A DNA stretch of 7,456 nucleotides from Flavobacteriaceae bacterium (GTDB lineage: Bacteria; Bacteroidota; Bacteroidia; Flavobacteriales; Flavobacteriaceae): assembly GCA_013042255.1 (NCBI GenBank), contig JABDQK010000202.1:1-7456 (forward strand), read 5' to 3'. Position 1 is the stretch's first letter; the number at the start of each line of letters is the position of its first letter. Made by a program: the position numbers and the translations under genes. Below, piece after piece: positions 6,574 through 7,456 of the stretch. The notes beneath the pieces were generated by a model. It ran no database searches. It was not told where the DNA came from and saw only the letters and a list, made by a program, of their open reading frames with translations.

Positions 6574-6666
6574 ATGAACAAACGCACTACTATTTCTTAT
6601 TTGGTCTATGGCTTTTTTACCTTTTGCTTTATTTGGGCGTTCTACATCCTGATGATAAAACTCTGA
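6574..6666 (+). CDS. Possible 30-residue single-pass membrane protein
   Basis: A short ORF with ATG start and TGA stop. It starts MNKRTT, then has one hydrophobic segment (about residues 7-28, rich in Phe, Tyr and Trp), and ends in Lys-Leu. This is the arrangement of a small single-pass membrane protein with a basic N-terminus. GGGAGG at 6555-6560 is a Shine-Dalgarno-like motif, but at 13 bases from the ATG it is somewhat far. The same DNA is T-rich and also reads as a hydrophobic stretch in another frame (a TTG-start frame at 6441-6695), so the hydrophobicity alone proves little. I do not recognise a family (it does not resemble KdpF, CydX or CcoS as I know them). Confidence 0.3.
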   Translation: MNKRTTISYLVYGFFTFCFIWAFYILMIKL

Positions 6667-6741
6667 GAAACAAGCTTCTGAATTACAAATCCTGATCTGG
6701 TTTTGTCCTGATTCTTCCGACAATATTTAGTTAAAAAATCA

Positions 6742-6780
6742 GATATTCACAATAAATATCTACAATTTGTAAGAATATTC
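6742..6780. repeat. Cluster of AT-rich palindromes
   Basis: Three inverted repeats lie end to end: GATATT-N7-AATATC (6742-6760), TACAA-T-TTGTA (6761-6771) and GAATATTC (6773-6780). They sit 110-150 bp upstream of the exported protein gene. They could be operator sites or simply reflect AT-rich sequence. Confidence 0.35.
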
Positions 6781-6821
6781 TGTCGTTTATAACTTCCTGA
6801 AAACAAATTCATTACTTACTC

Positions 6822-6841
6822 TACAATTTTTTCTACTTGTA
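6822..6841. repeat. Inverted repeat TACAA-N10-TTGTA
   Basis: The half-sites TACAA and TTGTA, which also form the tight palindrome at 6761-6771, recur here 10 bp apart, 50-70 bp upstream of the start codon at 6891. Reuse of the same half-site in one upstream region hints at a regulator-binding motif but could be chance in AT-rich DNA. Confidence 0.3.
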
Positions 6842-6890
6842 ATAGTTTTACTAGTGGATATTTCCCACATAGGAATAAGGTCATTCTGAT

Positions 6891-7456
6891 ATGAGTCTAA
6901 AGAAAAACTTCCTAGTTATATTGTTAGTTTTTACAGGTTTTTCGCAATCTGTGAAGGCATCTTTGGATGTTTTGTTGACGGATAATCCCATAGAGGTAAG
7001 TAAAAAGATAATTTCAGACGATCCCCTCCCCTGGACAGCTGATGAATATCAGACGATTTTAGACCAGATGGGCCCTGTTGAGGCCCTGGGACAATTAGAT
7101 AAGAACTATTTGTTATTGCAATCCCCCTGGCTGGGCGCAGAATACCTTCAGGGTATTTATGATGAAGGAGTGACAAGTATTCCCGTGGAGCAGCTGCTCG
7201 ATTTGCTAAACATGGCCACGACCTCCCCTCAGCAAACCAGTAGGAAATTAGCTGAGGTTAGCATAAAGCAAGCGATATTGGAATACGACAAGGCTTTTAA
7301 AGTTGCCGAATCCCTTAAAGCAGAAAGTTCGGTAGCGTATGGAGATGCCATTCGATTCCTTCAAAGCCGATTTGGCTATTTGAAGATCAAGACAGCTAAA
7401 AATTTACTCGATGAGAGCAGTAAGGCCGACAATGCTGTCATCGATAAGAAAACCAG
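6891..7456 (+). CDS. Exported helical protein of unknown function (3' end outside window)
   Basis: The frame is open from ATG 6891 to the window edge, giving 188 residues without a stop. The N-terminus MSLKKNFLVILLVFTGFSQS is a standard signal peptide with probable cleavage after VKA (residue 23), so the product is exported; there is no lipobox Cys. The rest lacks further membrane segments and looks mainly alpha-helical, with charged stretches rich in Lys, Glu, Ala and Leu (about 112-185) that could be helical repeats or coiled coil. I recognise no domain, and a C-terminal domain beyond the edge could define the family. A long AT-rich upstream region with palindromes suggests its own promoter. 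A minus-strand frame at 6931-7176 overlaps it but has no family features. Confidence 0.8.
   Translation, partial: MSLKKNFLVILLVFTGFSQSVKASLDVLLTDNPIEVSKKIISDDPLPWTADEYQTILDQMGPVEALGQLDKNYLLLQSPWLGAEYLQGIYDEGVTSIPVEQLLDLLNMATTSPQQTSRKLAEVSIKQAILEYDKAFKVAESLKAESSVAYGDAIRFLQSRFGYLKIKTAKNLLDESSKADNAVIDKKT

Larger units (their letters stand above)
6667..6890. promoter_or_regulatory. AT-rich upstream region of the exported protein gene
   Basis: No gene seen. The region contains several palindromes, listed separately, and should carry the promoter of the gene at 6891. The best -7-like box is TAGTTTTA (6843-6850), one mismatch from TAnnTTTG, but no TTG lies 17-23 bp upstream of it. TACAATTTG at 6761-6769 has the right ends with one base too many between. 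AAGG at 6877-6880 is a weak ribosome-binding site, 10 bases before the ATG. Confidence 0.4.

Noticed and set aside
6441..6695. 84-residue plus-strand frame with TTG start
   Set aside because: It has no family resemblance and crosses the hairpin and direct-repeat region. Its hydrophobic part comes from the same T-rich bases as the 30-residue ORF, and it has no ribosome-binding site.
6490..6723. 77-residue minus-strand frame in the intergenic gap
   Set aside because: It has a TTG start and no recognisable domain, signal or supporting context, and it covers the repeats.
6931..7176. 81-residue minus-strand frame opposite the exported protein gene
   Set aside because: The plus strand here encodes a clear signal peptide and an uninterrupted 188-residue frame; the antisense frame has no features.
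1..7456. Mobile element, CRISPR array, tRNA or rRNA, phage or defence genes
   Set aside because: I found no transposase, integrase or nuclease motif, no regular repeat array and no RNA-gene signature on either strand by eye.

Overview
The window looks like chromosomal core DNA of a member of the Bacteroidota, most likely a flavobacterium. Four observations support this. The protein families are Bacteroidota-typical: an aminotransferase with a GRPFPP motif, a secreted CotH-like protein with RGNYRR and CxFPPL motifs, and a lipid-anchored TesA-like esterase. Shine-Dalgarno sequences are weak or absent. Some genes start with GTG or TTG. One good match to the flavobacterial promoter (TTG-N17-TAnnTTTG) is present. 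I see no transposase, integrase, tRNA, rRNA or CRISPR array.

Layout from left to right. Positions 1-486 (+) hold the C-terminal part of a PLP aminotransferase cut by the window edge. It runs head-on, with 11 bp between, into a two-gene ABC transporter operon on the minus strand: an ATPase (3053-3739) and an 851-residue FtsX-type permease (498-3053) that share one base (TAGTG). Diverging from the ATPase is a lipoprotein SGNH esterase of TesA type (3786-4508, +). This three-gene set has the same content and orientation as tesA/ybbA-ybbP of Escherichia coli. A convergent AT-rich palindrome follows. Next is a secreted CotH-like protein on the minus strand (4563-5624) that diverges from a four-segment membrane protein resembling a short bestrophin (about 5707-6408, +). 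A 482-bp AT-rich stretch then holds a hairpin, a 10-bp direct repeat with 21-bp period, a possible 30-residue membrane protein and several palindromes. The window ends inside a gene for an exported, mostly helical protein of unknown function (6891 onward, +).

How the genes may work together: the ATPase and permease are almost certainly one envelope complex of the LolCDE/MacB/YbbAP class. The neighbouring esterase is predicted to be anchored in a membrane facing the periplasm or cell surface, so the three may handle lipids or lipid-linked substrates together; that is inference from context. No functional link is visible between this set and the CotH-like/bestrophin-like pair. Nothing in the window clearly amounts to a new defence, mobile or biosynthetic system. 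The parts least explained by known families are the CotH-like/bestrophin-like pair, the 6409-6890 gap and the exported protein at the right edge.
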